Below, one piece after another: positions 35,713 through 45,136 of a stretch of DNA of 64,000 nt (its first letter is position 1; each line of letters begins with the position of its first letter). The stretch comes from Nocardiopsis sinuspersici (GTDB lineage: Bacteria; Actinomycetota; Actinomycetes; Streptosporangiales; Streptosporangiaceae). The stretch is taken from assembly GCA_008638415.1 (NCBI GenBank), contig VWVT01000004.1:62001-126000 (forward strand), given 5' to 3'. The notes beneath the pieces were generated by a model. The model did no database searches. It saw nothing but the letters and a program-made list of their open reading frames with translations, and had not been told where the DNA came from. The translations under genes were made by a program, and so were the position numbers.

Positions 35713-36858
35713 TTGAACACACGACGCTTCGCACCGCGCCGCACGGCCGCCGGCGGTTTCGCCGCCGTCGGAGCCGCTCTGGCACTCCTCGTCTCGGGTT
35801 GTGGCTCGCTCACCACCTCGGGCGAGGACGCTGAGCGCGAGACCCACACCGTTGAGGAGGGGTTCCAGGTCGGCCTCCTCCTGCCCGACCTCCACACCGC
35901 TCGTTACGAGGCCTTCGACCGGCCCTTCTTCGAGGAGGAGCTCGAGAAGCTCTGCCCGAACTGCGAGGTGTCGTACGCCAACGCCGACGGTGACGTGAAC
36001 GAGCAGAAGACCCAGGCCCAGGCCATGCTGACCGACGGTGTGGACGTGCTCGTCCTGGACGCCGTCGACGCCGCCGCCGCGGCCGGCACCGTCAGCGAGG
36101 CCAAGTCCCAGGGCGTGCCGGTGGTCGCCTACGACCGCCTCGCCGAGGGCGGTGCCGACATGTACGTCTCCTTCGACAACCACCGCGTCGGCCAGGTCCA
36201 GGCCCAGTCCCTGCTGGAGGCCCTGGAGGCGGAGGAGACCACGGGGGACGGCTCGATCGTCGTGATGCACGGTTCGCCCACCGACCCCAACGCCGCCAGC
36301 TTCAAGGCGGGCGCCCTGGAGGTCTTCGAGGACCAGATCAAGATCGGCCAGGAGTTCGACACCCCGGACTGGTCGCCGGACGAGGCCAACTCCCAGATGG
36401 AGGCCGCCATCACCTCCCTGGGCCTGGACGAGATCACCGGCGTCTACGCCGCCAACGACGGCCTGGCCTCCGGTGTCATCTCCGCGCTGCGCAGCGCCGG
36501 AGTCTCCGTCGAGGACCTGCCGCCCGTGACCGGGCAGGACGCCGAGCTGGCCGGCATCCAGCGCATCATCGCCGGTGAGCAGTACATGACCGTCTACAAG
36601 GCCATCCGGCCCGAGGCCCGCGTCGCCGCGGCCATGGCCGTGGGCCTGGCCACCGGTGAGGAGCCCAAGCTGGGCGAGCAGACGCTCACCGAGGTCGAGG
36701 ACGGCTCCGGTGAGACCGTCGACGCCGTTCTGCTGGAGCCGGTCGCGGTCACCAAGGAGAACGTCGGCGACACGGTCGTCTCGGACGGGATCTACACCAT
36801 CGAGGAGATCTGCACCGAGGACTACGCCGACACCGACTTCTGCCAGGAAGCCCTCTAG
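35713..36858 (+). CDS. xylF: Sugar ABC transporter substrate-binding lipoprotein (XylF type)
   Basis: This 381-residue exported lipoprotein has a signal peptide ending in lipobox LVSGC with lipidated C30. The mature protein is a type 1 periplasmic binding fold: VGLLLPDLHTARYEAFDRP, DVLVLDAVDAAAAAG and VYAANDGLASGVISALR are typical of xylose/ribose binding proteins. The start is TTG at 35713, preceded by AGAGG at 8-9 bases, and gives the correct signal sequence MNTRRFAPRR. ATPase and permease genes follow after 82 and 0 bases. D-xylose is the likely substrate by synteny and fold, but other pentoses are possible. Confidence 0.88.
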   Translation: MNTRRFAPRRTAAGGFAAVGAALALLVSGCGSLTTSGEDAERETHTVEEGFQVGLLLPDLHTARYEAFDRPFFEEELEKLCPNCEVSYANADGDVNEQKTQAQAMLTDGVDVLVLDAVDAAAAAGTVSEAKSQGVPVVAYDRLAEGGADMYVSFDNHRVGQVQAQSLLEALEAEETTGDGSIVVMHGSPTDPNAASFKAGALEVFEDQIKIGQEFDTPDWSPDEANSQMEAAITSLGLDEITGVYAANDGLASGVISALRSAGVSVEDLPPVTGQDAELAGIQRIIAGEQYMTVYKAIRPEARVAAAMAVGLATGEEPKLGEQTLTEVEDGSGETVDAVLLEPVAVTKENVGDTVVSDGIYTIEEICTEDYADTDFCQEAL

Positions 36859-36940
36859 CACCGGTGCCACGGTCCGGTCCGGTCGGGCGGACCCCGCTGT
36901 CCGCCCGCCCGGGCCGGGACGAGAGAAGAGAAGCGAACGC

Positions 36941-37738
36941 ATGAGCACACCAGTCCTGGAACTGTCCGGGATCTCCAAGACCTTCGGTGCCGTCCGCGCC
37001 CTGAGCGACGTCGACTTCCACGTCGGTGAGGGTGAGGTCGTCGCCCTGCTCGGCGACAACGGCGCCGGCAAGTCCACCCTGGTCAAGGTGATCTCCGGAG
37101 CCCACCCCGCGGACAGCGGCGGGGTCATCACGTGGGACGGCAAGCCGGTCAGTATCGGGAGCCCCTCCGACGCCCAGCGCCTCGGGATCGCCACGATCTA
37201 CCAGGACCTCGCCCTGTGCGACAACCTGGACATCGTCGGCAACCTCTTCCTGGGCAACGAGAAGCTGCACTTCCCCGGCACCCTCGACGAGGTCGAGATG
37301 GAGGGCCGGGCCAGGGAACTGCTGGACTCCCTGTCCGTACGGATCCCCAACCTGCGCGTTCCGGTCGCCTCCCTCTCCGGCGGCCAGCGCCAGATCATCG
37401 CCATCGCCCGCTCCCTCCTGGGGCAGCCGCGCGTGGTGATGCTCGACGAGCCCACCGCGGCCCTGGGCGTCGCCCAGACCGCCCAGGTCCTCGACCTCAT
37501 CGAGCGCCTGCGCGACAAGGGCCTGGGTGTGCTGCTGATCAGCCACAACATGGCCGACGTGCGCGCGGTGGCCGACCGGGCCATGGTGCTGCGGCTGGGC
37601 CGCAACGCCGGAGACTTCCCCATCGCGGACACCAGCTACGAGGAGATCGTGGCAGCGATCACCGGCGCCGCCGACAACCCGGTCAGCCGCCGTTCCGAGC
37701 GCACCGGTGCCTCGGCTCTGGCCACGGAGGACAAGTGA
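36941..37738 (+). CDS. xylG: Sugar ABC transporter ATP-binding protein, single domain
   Basis: This 265-residue ATPase has Walker A GDNGAGKST, signature LSGGQRQ, Walker B VVMLDEPTAALG and the switch His in LLISHNM. RbsA/XylG proteins of enteric bacteria carry two nucleotide-binding domains in about 500 residues; this one has only one, so it presumably acts as a homodimer. The final 25 residues are Ser/Thr/charge rich. ATG at 36941 has GAGAAGAGAAG upstream. The stop overlaps the permease start by one base (TGATG), indicating coupled translation. Confidence 0.9.
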   Translation: MSTPVLELSGISKTFGAVRALSDVDFHVGEGEVVALLGDNGAGKSTLVKVISGAHPADSGGVITWDGKPVSIGSPSDAQRLGIATIYQDLALCDNLDIVGNLFLGNEKLHFPGTLDEVEMEGRARELLDSLSVRIPNLRVPVASLSGGQRQIIAIARSLLGQPRVVMLDEPTAALGVAQTAQVLDLIERLRDKGLGVLLISHNMADVRAVADRAMVLRLGRNAGDFPIADTSYEEIVAAITGAADNPVSRRSERTGASALATEDK

Positions 37739-39018
37739 TGACCCAGCAGACTCCTGTCTCCAAGGCACCCGCCCAGGGCGGGGCCGAGCCGGTCGCCCCC
37801 AAGAGCGACCCGCGACTGCTGGCCACGGTGGCCTCGCCCAAGGGCTGGCTCGACGCCTTCAAGCGCCGTATGCGCGGCGGTGAGCTGGGACCGCTCCCCG
37901 TGGTCATCGGCCTGATCCTCATCGCCGTCGTCTTCCAGTCGGCCAACGACCGGTTCCTGTCGCCGCAGAACCTGTCCAACCTGACCGTGCAGATCGCCGC
38001 CATCGGTCTGATGACCACCGGCGTGATCATGGTCCTGCTGCTCGGCGAGATCGACCTGTCCATCGGCTCCGTCGCCGGTCTGGCCGCCGCGGTCCTGGGC
38101 GTCGTCGCCGTCAAGCAGGGCGTCTCGGAGTGGGCGGCGATCGGACTCGCCATCGGGATCGGCCTCCTGGTGGGCCTGGTGCACGGCTTCGTCTTCGCGA
38201 AGCTGGGGGTGCCGGCCTTCGTGGTCACCCTCGCCGGCCTGTTGGGCTGGCAGGGCCTGCACCTGTACCTGATGGGTGCCGACGGCACCATCAACACCAG
38301 CCCGAGCGGGCCGATCGCACTCCTGACCCAGACCTTCTTCGTGCCGGTCGTGGGCTGGTCGATCGCGGTACTGGCCCTGGGCCTGTACGTCCTCGCGGTG
38401 TCCGTGGTGGAGCGGCGGCGCCGCCTGGCGGGCCTGCCCCACAAGCCCTTGACCGGGATCCTCCTCCGGACCGCCGTGCTCGCCCTGCCGATCCTCGGCG
38501 GCGTGTGGGTGCTCAACCAGTACAAGGGCGTGCCGCTGGCCTTCCTGATCTTCGTGGGCTTCGTCGTCGTCCTCGACCTCGTCCTGCGCAAGACCCGCTA
38601 CGGCCGCATGGTCTACGCCGTCGGCGGCAACTCCGAGGCCGCACGACGCGCCGGTATCAACGTGGACATGATCCGCATCTCGGTGTTCGGCATCGCCTCC
38701 GCCCTCGCCGCCATGGGCGGGGTCCTGCTGACCTCGCGCAACTTCGCGGCGAGCGTGTCCACGGGTGGCGGCGAGGAGCTGATGATGGCCATCGCGGCCG
38801 CGGTCATCGGCGGTACCAGCCTCTTCGGCGGGCGCGGCAACGCCTACTCCGCCCTCCTGGGCGGCCTGGTCCTCGGCACGATCGCCTCCGGTCTGCTGCT
38901 GCTCCAGATGAACACCTCCGTCCGGTTCATGATCACCGCGGGGGTCCTGCTGGTCGCCGTCATCCTGGACTCCCTCTCCCGCCGGGGTCGCAAGACCCAC
39001 GCCAGGGGAGGCGCCTGA
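37738..39018 (+). CDS. xylH: Sugar ABC transporter permease (XylH type)
   Basis: This 426-residue integral membrane protein has about ten hydrophobic helices and the family motif EIDLSIGSVAGLAA near residue 105. A second conserved patch is GGNSEAARRAGINVDMIR, the cytoplasmic loop that contacts the ATPase. About 45 hydrophilic residues precede the first helix. It is the last gene of the transporter operon and is followed by a strong terminator. Together with XylF and the single-domain ATPase it should import a pentose, probably xylose. Confidence 0.92.
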   Translation: MTQQTPVSKAPAQGGAEPVAPKSDPRLLATVASPKGWLDAFKRRMRGGELGPLPVVIGLILIAVVFQSANDRFLSPQNLSNLTVQIAAIGLMTTGVIMVLLLGEIDLSIGSVAGLAAAVLGVVAVKQGVSEWAAIGLAIGIGLLVGLVHGFVFAKLGVPAFVVTLAGLLGWQGLHLYLMGADGTINTSPSGPIALLTQTFFVPVVGWSIAVLALGLYVLAVSVVERRRRLAGLPHKPLTGILLRTAVLALPILGGVWVLNQYKGVPLAFLIFVGFVVVLDLVLRKTRYGRMVYAVGGNSEAARRAGINVDMIRISVFGIASALAAMGGVLLTSRNFAASVSTGGGEELMMAIAAAVIGGTSLFGGRGNAYSALLGGLVLGTIASGLLLLQMNTSVRFMITAGVLLVAVILDSLSRRGRKTHARGGA

Positions 39019-39085
39019 CCGGCGGACAAGACCCGCCTCCGGGGCGGTCGACGGTGTCCACTCCCCACCGTCCCGCCCGCTCCCA

Positions 39086-39116
39086 CCCGGCCCGGCGCCC
39101 CGAGCGCCGGGCCGGG
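39086..39116 (+). terminator. Terminator of the sugar transporter operon
   Basis: CCCGGCCCGGCGC (39086-39098) pairs perfectly with GCGCCGGGCCGGG (39104-39116) around a 5-base loop. Confidence 0.8.
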
Positions 39117-39181
39117 CCCTCGTCGTCCCGGCCGCCGGGTGCCGCCGGCGGAGCCGCGGGCCGTACCCGGGAAGGCGTCCC

Positions 39182-40051
39182 ATGTCCCTATCCCCGGACC
39201 CCGGTCGGGAAAGTGGAGGTATAGCGTCGCACGCCGTGCCCTCACCATCTCCCGCCCCCACGGCTTCCGCGTCCACCCCGACCCTCACGGAGTTCCTCGC
39301 CCCCAGCGGCCACGGCCTGCTCGGACCGGAGGACCTGTGGGTGTTCGTCCTGTGCGTGGCGGTCTCCGTCCTCACGGGGGCCGTCGTGCAGAGCACCGTC
39401 GGCCTGGGGCTCGGCATGGTCGCCGCCCCCGCCCTGTCCTTCCTGGACCCCACCCTCATGCCGGGGATGCTCCTGGTCGCCGTGATCGCCCTGCCGGCGC
39501 TCACGCTCCTCCAGGAGTGGTCCCACGTGGACTGGCGGGGCATCGCCTGGGGACTGCCCGCACGCCTGCCCGGAACGGTCCTGGGCGTGTGGGTGGTCGC
39601 GGTCCTGGAGCCCCGGGCCCTCGCAGGGGCCGTCGGGGCGATGGTGCTCGTGGCCGTCGCGCTCTCGGCCGGGTCCCTGCGGGTGCGCATCACCCCGTTC
39701 TCACTCGTGGCGGCCGGCTCCCTGTCCGGCCTCGCGGGCACCGCCACCACGGTCGGCGGCCCTCCCATGGCGCTGCTGTACCAGCACGAGGAGCCCTCCA
39801 CGGTGCGCGCCACCCTGGCCGCGTTCTTCCTCTTCGGCGGAGCGGTCTCCCTGACCGCGCTGGTCCTGGGCGGCCAGATGGACACCCGGACCGCCGTCGC
39901 CGGGGTCTGCGCCGTCCCCCTCGTCGTGGTCGGGTTCCTCGCCGGCACCGCGCTGCGCCGCCGCGTCAACGCCGGGCGGCTGCGCGTCGTCCTGCTGTCG
40001 GTGGTGTCCGTCTCCGCGTTCGGCCTCCTCGGCCAGGCGGTGTTCGGATAA
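39182..40051 (+). CDS. TauE/SafE family sulfite exporter-like membrane protein
   Basis: This 289-residue membrane protein has an unusual Ser/Pro/Ala-rich N-terminus of about 50 residues followed by eight or so helices in two repeats. The motif VQSTVGLGLGMVAAPALSFLDP in helix 1-2 and GTATTVGGPPMALLYQH in the second half are the paired TauE signature loops. Family members move sulfite, sulfoacetate or similar anions outward. ATG at 39182 has GGAAGG 6 bases upstream; a GTG at 39236 is an alternative that would drop the low-complexity leader. It lies between the sugar transporter and dxs and has no evident pathway partner. Confidence 0.82.
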   Translation: MSLSPDPGRESGGIASHAVPSPSPAPTASASTPTLTEFLAPSGHGLLGPEDLWVFVLCVAVSVLTGAVVQSTVGLGLGMVAAPALSFLDPTLMPGMLLVAVIALPALTLLQEWSHVDWRGIAWGLPARLPGTVLGVWVVAVLEPRALAGAVGAMVLVAVALSAGSLRVRITPFSLVAAGSLSGLAGTATTVGGPPMALLYQHEEPSTVRATLAAFFLFGGAVSLTALVLGGQMDTRTAVAGVCAVPLVVVGFLAGTALRRRVNAGRLRVVLLSVVSVSAFGLLGQAVFG

Positions 40052-40223
40052 AGCCACCTCAACGGGACGAACCGCTTTCGAAACCGAGTAATGTACGCGA
40101 AAACCCGGGTGGCGTCCGGCATGGTCCCGGTCACCTGGCGGGAAGACCGTACAGGGAGGCCATCCCGGTTTTCCGGCCCGGGAGGGGTGGGGTAGGACCC
40201 GTGGACGTACGCCCATAAACTCG

Positions 40224-40235
40224 GGTATGCATACC
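40224..40235. promoter_or_regulatory. Palindrome GGTATGCATACC upstream of dxs
   Basis: A perfect 12-bp palindrome 84 bases before the dxs start, within the only AT-rich part of the gap; TATGCAT could double as a -10 region. Possible operator or promoter. Confidence 0.35.
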
Positions 40236-40318
40236 TGCCGGTAGCCGAACCCGGCCCACGTCAGGGGCCGGGGGCGGCAAACTCAACGGACACGCTGGAC
40301 GAGGGGACTGACGAGACA

Positions 40319-42241
40319 GTGGCACTGTTCGAGTCGATACACAATCCGGAAGCGCTCAAGAGGCTCCCGGCCGATCAGCTCCCTGCGCTGGCACAGGAGA
40401 TCCGGGGCTTCCTGGTCGACTCCTGCTCCCAGACCGGCGGGCACCTCGGTCCCAGCCTCGGCGTCGTGGAGCTGACCATCGCGCTGCACCGGGTCTTCGA
40501 CTCACCGAAGGACCCCATCCTCTTCGACACCGGCCACCAGGCCTACGTGCACAAGGTCCTCACCGGCCGCCACGACTTCACCAACCTCAAGTCCGAGGGC
40601 GGGCTGTCCGGCTACCCCTCGCGCGCCGAGTCCGAGCACGACTTCATCGAGAACTCCCACGCCTCCACGTCCCTGTCCTACGCCGACGGCATGGCCAAGG
40701 CCAACGAGGTACGGGGCCGCGGGGACAGCACCGTGGTCGCGGTCATCGGCGACGGCGCGCTCACCGGCGGCATGGCCTGGGAGGCGCTCAACAACATCGC
40801 CGCGCGCAAGGACCGCCGACTGGTCGTCGTGGTCAACGACAACGGCCGCTCCTACTCGCCCACCATGGGCGGGATCGCCGACCACCTCGCCTCCCTGCGC
40901 CTGGCCCCCGGATACGAGCAGGCCCTGGACCTGGCCAAGACCACGCTCAACCGCACCCCCGTGGTCGGCCAGCCCCTATACGAGGCGCTGCACGGCATCA
41001 AGAAGGGCCTCAAGGACGCCATCCAGCCCCAGATGATGTTCGAGGACCTGGGTCTGAAGTACCTCGGGCCCATCGACGGCCACGACGAGCAGGCCATGGA
41101 GAAGGCGCTGCGCCGCGCCCGCGACTTCGGCGGACCGGTGATCGTGCACTGCCTCACCCAGAAGGGCAAGGGCTACGCCCCGGCCGAGAACCACGACGAG
41201 GACCAGTTCCACGCCCCCGGCCCCTTCGACGTGGCCACGGGCCAGGCCAAGCCCGGCCCCAAGGCCGTCAAGTGGACCTCCGTCTTCGCCGACACCATGG
41301 TGGAGATCGGCGCCGAGCGCCAGGACGTGGTGGCCATCACCGCCGCCATGCTCCACCCCACCGGCCTCAACAAGTTCGCCGAGGCCCACCCCGACCGCGT
41401 CTTCGACGTGGGCATCGCCGAACAGCACGCCGCCACCGCCGCCACCGGTATGGCCATGAACGGCCTGCACCCCGTCGTGGCCGTCTACGCCACGTTCCTC
41501 AACCGCTGTTTCGACCAGGTGCTCATGGACGCCGCCCTGCACCGCCAGGGCGTCACGTTCTGCCTGGACCGAGCCGGGGTCACCGGCAACGACGGCGCCA
41601 GCCACAACGGCATGTGGGACATGTCCATCCTCCAGGTGGTCCCCGGGCTCCGACTGGCCGCGCCCCGCGACGCCGAGCGCCTGCGCACCCTGCTGCGCGA
41701 GGCCGTGGCCGTCGAGGACGCGCCCACCGTCGTGCGCTACCCCAAGGGCGCCGTCAGCGAGCGGGTGGACGCGATCGGCAGGGTCGGCTCCATGGACCTG
41801 CTGCGCCGCGCCGGCGACAACGGCCACTCCAAGGACCTGCTCGTCGTGGGCGTGGGCACCATGGCCCAGGTCGCCTGCGAGGTCGCCGACCGGATGGCCG
41901 CCCAGGGCCTCGGCGTCACCGTCGTCGACCCCCTGTGGGTCAAGCCGCTGGACGAGGCACTGGTCGCCGAGGCCGCCGAGCACAGCGTCGTGGCGGTCAT
42001 CGAGGACAACGGCCGCACCGGCGCCGTCGGCGACGCCGTGGCCCGCCTGCTGCGCGACCACGACGTCGACGTCCCGGTGCGCACGTTCGGTATCGCGCAG
42101 GAGTTCCTGGACCACGCCAAGCGCGACGACATCCTGCGCGCGCAGGGCCTGACGCCCCAGGAGCTGTCCCGCAAGCTCACCGAGACGGTCTCCCGCCGCA
42201 CCGACGCGGCCGCCGGCGCACTGGCCGACGAGACCGCCTGA
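40319..42241 (+). CDS. dxs: 1-deoxy-D-xylulose-5-phosphate synthase
   Basis: This 640-residue thiamine-diphosphate enzyme joins pyruvate and glyceraldehyde 3-phosphate to give DXP, the first step of the MEP isoprenoid pathway and a precursor for thiamine and pyridoxal. Seen are the substrate-channel His region [15 protein letters not shown], the ThDP motif GDGALTGG continuing to N (NDNGRSYSP), and the catalytic glutamate in [11 protein letters not shown]. The transketolase C-terminal domain (residues about 490-620) is complete. GTG at 40319 is preceded by GAGGGG at an unusually long distance and by ACGAG closer; the start matches the family MALFESI. It is transcribed from its own region with a palindromic site upstream. 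Confidence 0.96.
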   Translation: MALFESIHNPEALKRLPADQLPALAQEIRGFLVDSCSQTGGHLGPSLGVVELTIALHRVFDSPKDPILFDTGHQAYVHKVLTGRHDFTNLKSEGGLSGYPSRAESEHDFIENSHASTSLSYADGMAKANEVRGRGDSTVVAVIGDGALTGGMAWEALNNIAARKDRRLVVVVNDNGRSYSPTMGGIADHLASLRLAPGYEQALDLAKTTLNRTPVVGQPLYEALHGIKKGLKDAIQPQMMFEDLGLKYLGPIDGHDEQAMEKALRRARDFGGPVIVHCLTQKGKGYAPAENHDEDQFHAPGPFDVATGQAKPGPKAVKWTSVFADTMVEIGAERQDVVAITAAMLHPTGLNKFAEAHPDRVFDVGIAEQHAATAATGMAMNGLHPVVAVYATFLNRCFDQVLMDAALHRQGVTFCLDRAGVTGNDGASHNGMWDMSILQVVPGLRLAAPRDAERLRTLLREAVAVEDAPTVVRYPKGAVSERVDAIGRVGSMDLLRRAGDNGHSKDLLVVGVGTMAQVACEVADRMAAQGLGVTVVDPLWVKPLDEALVAEAAEHSVVAVIEDNGRTGAVGDAVARLLRDHDVDVPVRTFGIAQEFLDHAKRDDILRAQGLTPQELSRKLTETVSRRTDAAAGALADETA

Positions 42242-42310
42242 GCCGTCCCCGGCCGCAGGCCGCCGCCCCTTGGGCAGCCCGGGAACGCCCCGGGCTGCCA
42301 GAATGGGCGC

Positions 42311-43708
42311 ATGACCTCTCCCGAACCTGAGCAGCAGCCCATCGAGGAAGCCGAACCGCTCCGCGTGGCCGTGATCGGTTCCGGCCCGGCCGGTGTCTAC
42401 GCCGCCGACGCCCTCACACGGCAGCGGCGCGTACCCGTCCGGGTCGACGTCATGGACCGCCTGCCCACCCCCTACGGGCTGGTGCGCTACGGCGTCGCCC
42501 CCGACCACATCAAGATCAAGGGCGTGGCCCGGGCGCTGCGCAGGGTCCTGGAACACCCCGACGTGCGCTTCGTCGGCGGAATCGAGTTCGGCACCGACCT
42601 CACCCGCGCCGACCTGGCCCGCACCCACCACGGCGTCGTCTACGCCACCGGGGCCAGCGTGGACCGCCGTATGGGCGTGCCGGGGGAGGACCTGCCCGGC
42701 AGTGTCGCCGCCACCGACTTCGTCAACTGGTACTGCGGCCACCCCGACGCCGAGCTGGAGCGGTTCGTCCTCGACGCCGAGGAGGTCGTCGTGGTCGGGG
42801 CGGGCAACGTCGCCCTGGACGTGGCCCGCATCCTGGCCAAGACCGCCGACGAGCTCCGCCACACCGACATCCCGCAGCCGGTCCTGGAGGTGCTCGCCGC
42901 CAGCCGCGTGCGCACCGCGCACCTGCTGTCCCGGCGGGGCCCGCTCCAGGCCAAGTTCACCGCGCCCGAGCTGCGCGACCTGCTCGCGCTGCCCGGAGCG
43001 GACGTGGTCGTGCGCGCCGACCAGGTCGACATCGACCCCACCGCCGTGGGCACGGGAGCACCCGAGCTGCGCGAGGTCTCCCGTGCCGCGCGCACCAACC
43101 TCAGGCTCCTGCGTGAGCACGCGCGGCGTCGGCCCGAGGGGCGGCCCCGCACCGTGCGCCTGCACTTTTGGACCCGTCCCCAGGAGGTCCTCGGCGCGGA
43201 CCACGTGACCGGTGTGCGCGTGGAGGAGACCCGCCTGGACGCCGACGGGCGCCTGGCGGGCACCGGGCGGACCACCGACCTGCCCGCCGGGATGGTGCTG
43301 CGCTCGGTGGGGTACGCGGGCGTCCCCCTGTCCGGGGTGCCCTTCGACCCCGAGGGGCGCACCGTCCCCCAGGAGGGGGGCCGGGTCCTGGACGCCGACG
43401 GACGCGTGGTCCGGGGGGACTACGTCGCCGGATGGATCAAGCGGGGCGCCACGGGGGTGATCGGCACCAACAAGTCCGATGCCGCCGGAACCGTGCGCTC
43501 CCTGCTGGAGGACGCCGGGACGCTGCGCGGGGCGGCCCCGGACCTCGTGCCGCTGGAGACGGTCCTGGACGAGCGCGGGATCGCGCACAGCGACTACGAG
43601 GACTGGCTGCGCATCGACACCGCCGAGGCCGAACAGGCCGTGGAGCTGGACCGGGGGGAGCGGGTCAAGCTCCACGGCTGGGAGGCCTACCGCAGGGTGC
43701 TCAGGTGA
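42311..43708 (+). CDS. fprA: Ferredoxin-NADP(+) reductase, FprA/adrenodoxin reductase type
   Basis: This 465-residue FAD flavoprotein passes electrons from NADPH to ferredoxin and on to cytochromes P450 or other acceptors. It shows the FAD motif VIGSGPAGVYAA, the NADP motif VVVVGAGNVALDVARIL and the C-terminal signature GWIKRGATGVIGTNKSDA that binds FAD. The early segment GLVRYGVAPDH is family-specific. CAGAAT ends 6 bases before the ATG and no ribosome site is visible, so the transcript may be leaderless. The end of the gene overlaps the end of the convergent metallopeptidase gene by 8 bases. Confidence 0.93.
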   Translation: MTSPEPEQQPIEEAEPLRVAVIGSGPAGVYAADALTRQRRVPVRVDVMDRLPTPYGLVRYGVAPDHIKIKGVARALRRVLEHPDVRFVGGIEFGTDLTRADLARTHHGVVYATGASVDRRMGVPGEDLPGSVAATDFVNWYCGHPDAELERFVLDAEEVVVVGAGNVALDVARILAKTADELRHTDIPQPVLEVLAASRVRTAHLLSRRGPLQAKFTAPELRDLLALPGADVVVRADQVDIDPTAVGTGAPELREVSRAARTNLRLLREHARRRPEGRPRTVRLHFWTRPQEVLGADHVTGVRVEETRLDADGRLAGTGRTTDLPAGMVLRSVGYAGVPLSGVPFDPEGRTVPQEGGRVLDADGRVVRGDYVAGWIKRGATGVIGTNKSDAAGTVRSLLEDAGTLRGAAPDLVPLETVLDERGIAHSDYEDWLRIDTAEAEQAVELDRGERVKLHGWEAYRRVLR

Positions 43709-45002
43709 CCTGGTCCGGGTCGGCGCCGTAGGTGTTGCAGCCGTCCAGGGTCGGCTCCGACCAGCCCTGCTCCAGCCAGAGCGCCCGGTGGGCGGCGCTG
43801 CCGTGCGTGTCGAGGTCGCCGCCGCTGTTGAAGTTGGCGTTGACGGCCGCCAGAGTCTCCTCGTCGGCGCCGGTGATCCCGCGCAGGCCCACCCCGGCCA
43901 TGCACTCGGCCTGGAGCTCGGTGCGGCGGAGCGTGTCCAGCGCGTCCGCCTCGCTCCCAGCGTTCCAGCGCAGGTCGTGCGAGATGGCGAGGATGCCGGT
44001 GACGTGCTGCACGTGGTGGCCGTACTCGTGCCCCATCAGGGCGAGCCAGACGTCCTCGCGGTGCCGCGCGGGGATCTGGGCGCCCATCTGGCGGACGTTG
44101 GGCAGTACGACGGTGATGCGGGCCAGGTCGCTCTCGTAGTAGGCGAGCGTGTAGCCCTCCGCGCCGTCGGCGTCGGGGGAGTCCTGGGTGACGGCGAACT
44201 CCAGGGGCTCGACGGACAGGCCCATCCCCTCCAGCGCCGGTGTCCAGAGCGTGTCCAGACAGGCCCCGGCGGCGGTCGCGAACTCCTCCCAGGACTCGTC
44301 CGAGCCCATGTCCAGCTCGGGGGTGTCGCACTCGACGGCCTCGGGGACGGCCGTGCCGTAGAGGGGGTGGTCGACCAGGTCGACCTCCACCGTGTTGGGC
44401 CGCGCGGCCAGGCGGTCGTCGTAGTGGGCGGACAGGTCGGTGCCGCTCGGACGGGGCTCCTCGCGGGGGGCGGTGACGACCATGAGGATGCTCGCGGCCA
44501 GCGCGAGGAGGGCGATCACGGCGGCCACGGACGAGCCGACCAGGACGCCCAGGCCCCGGCGGCGCCGCCGTGCCGCCGGGGGCGGGCCCCACGGCTGTTC
44601 CGGCGGCGGCCACCCGGCGGGACGGTGGGGAAAGGCCGGGGAGCCGGGGACGTACCGGGGGCCGGGAGGCCCGTAACCGGGTGCCCGGTGCTGGTCGTAC
44701 CGGCCGGCCTGCCAGTACGGGCCCGGCGGGGGAGCCTGGTCCGGCCCGGTGGCCGGAGCCTGTCCCCGGCGCTGGTCCCAGGGCGGGGGCGGTCCCCAGG
44801 CCGGAGCCGGCCTCCCGGGCGGGGACTGCGCCGGCCCCGGGGGGAGGCCGTGCGGGCGCTCCTGGGGGCGCTGGTCGTGCACCGGGCCGGCGGGCCCGCC
44901 GCCTTCGGGTCGGGCGTCTTCGGGCCGGGTGTCTCCGGGGCCGGGCTGTTGTGGCCGGGGGGCCTCGCCACCGGGCCGCTCGCCGCCGGGTCGGTTCTCC
45001 AC
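43701..45002 (-). CDS. Neutral zinc metallopeptidase (YpfJ-like), membrane anchored
   Basis: This 433-residue protein has the zinc-protease motif HEYGHH at 325-330 and, about 50 residues on, the Glu-containing segment ELQAECMAG that supplies the third ligand. A Pro/Gly-rich cytoplasmic N-terminus of about 145 residues, with runs like PPGPAQSPPGRPAP, precedes one membrane helix at about 150-172 (VLVGSSVAAVIALLALAASI), so the catalytic domain faces outside. The GTG at 45002 follows GAGGACGG; the frame is open upstream but adds a Cys-rich leader unlike the family. The substrate is unknown. Confidence 0.85.
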   Translation of the reverse strand: MENRPGGERPGGEAPRPQQPGPGDTRPEDARPEGGGPAGPVHDQRPQERPHGLPPGPAQSPPGRPAPAWGPPPPWDQRRGQAPATGPDQAPPPGPYWQAGRYDQHRAPGYGPPGPRYVPGSPAFPHRPAGWPPPEQPWGPPPAARRRRRGLGVLVGSSVAAVIALLALAASILMVVTAPREEPRPSGTDLSAHYDDRLAARPNTVEVDLVDHPLYGTAVPEAVECDTPELDMGSDESWEEFATAAGACLDTLWTPALEGMGLSVEPLEFAVTQDSPDADGAEGYTLAYYESDLARITVVLPNVRQMGAQIPARHREDVWLALMGHEYGHHVQHVTGILAISHDLRWNAGSEADALDTLRRTELQAECMAGVGLRGITGADEETLAAVNANFNSGGDLDTHGSAAHRALWLEQGWSEPTLDGCNTYGADPDQVT

Positions 45003-45136
45003 GGGGTCCGTCCTCGCTATCGTGCCGCAGCATGCCGGGCTGGCCGCATCCGCCTGGGGAGGGCGAATCCGGCAAGAGTCACAGACCTCCAGTATGGGGC
45101 TTAAACCGGCGTGCACAGGGTCACCGGACCACTACC

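Noticed and set aside
40052..40318. TPP riboswitch before dxs
   Set aside because: The CUGAGA thi-box core is absent; only a palindrome and possible -10 are seen.
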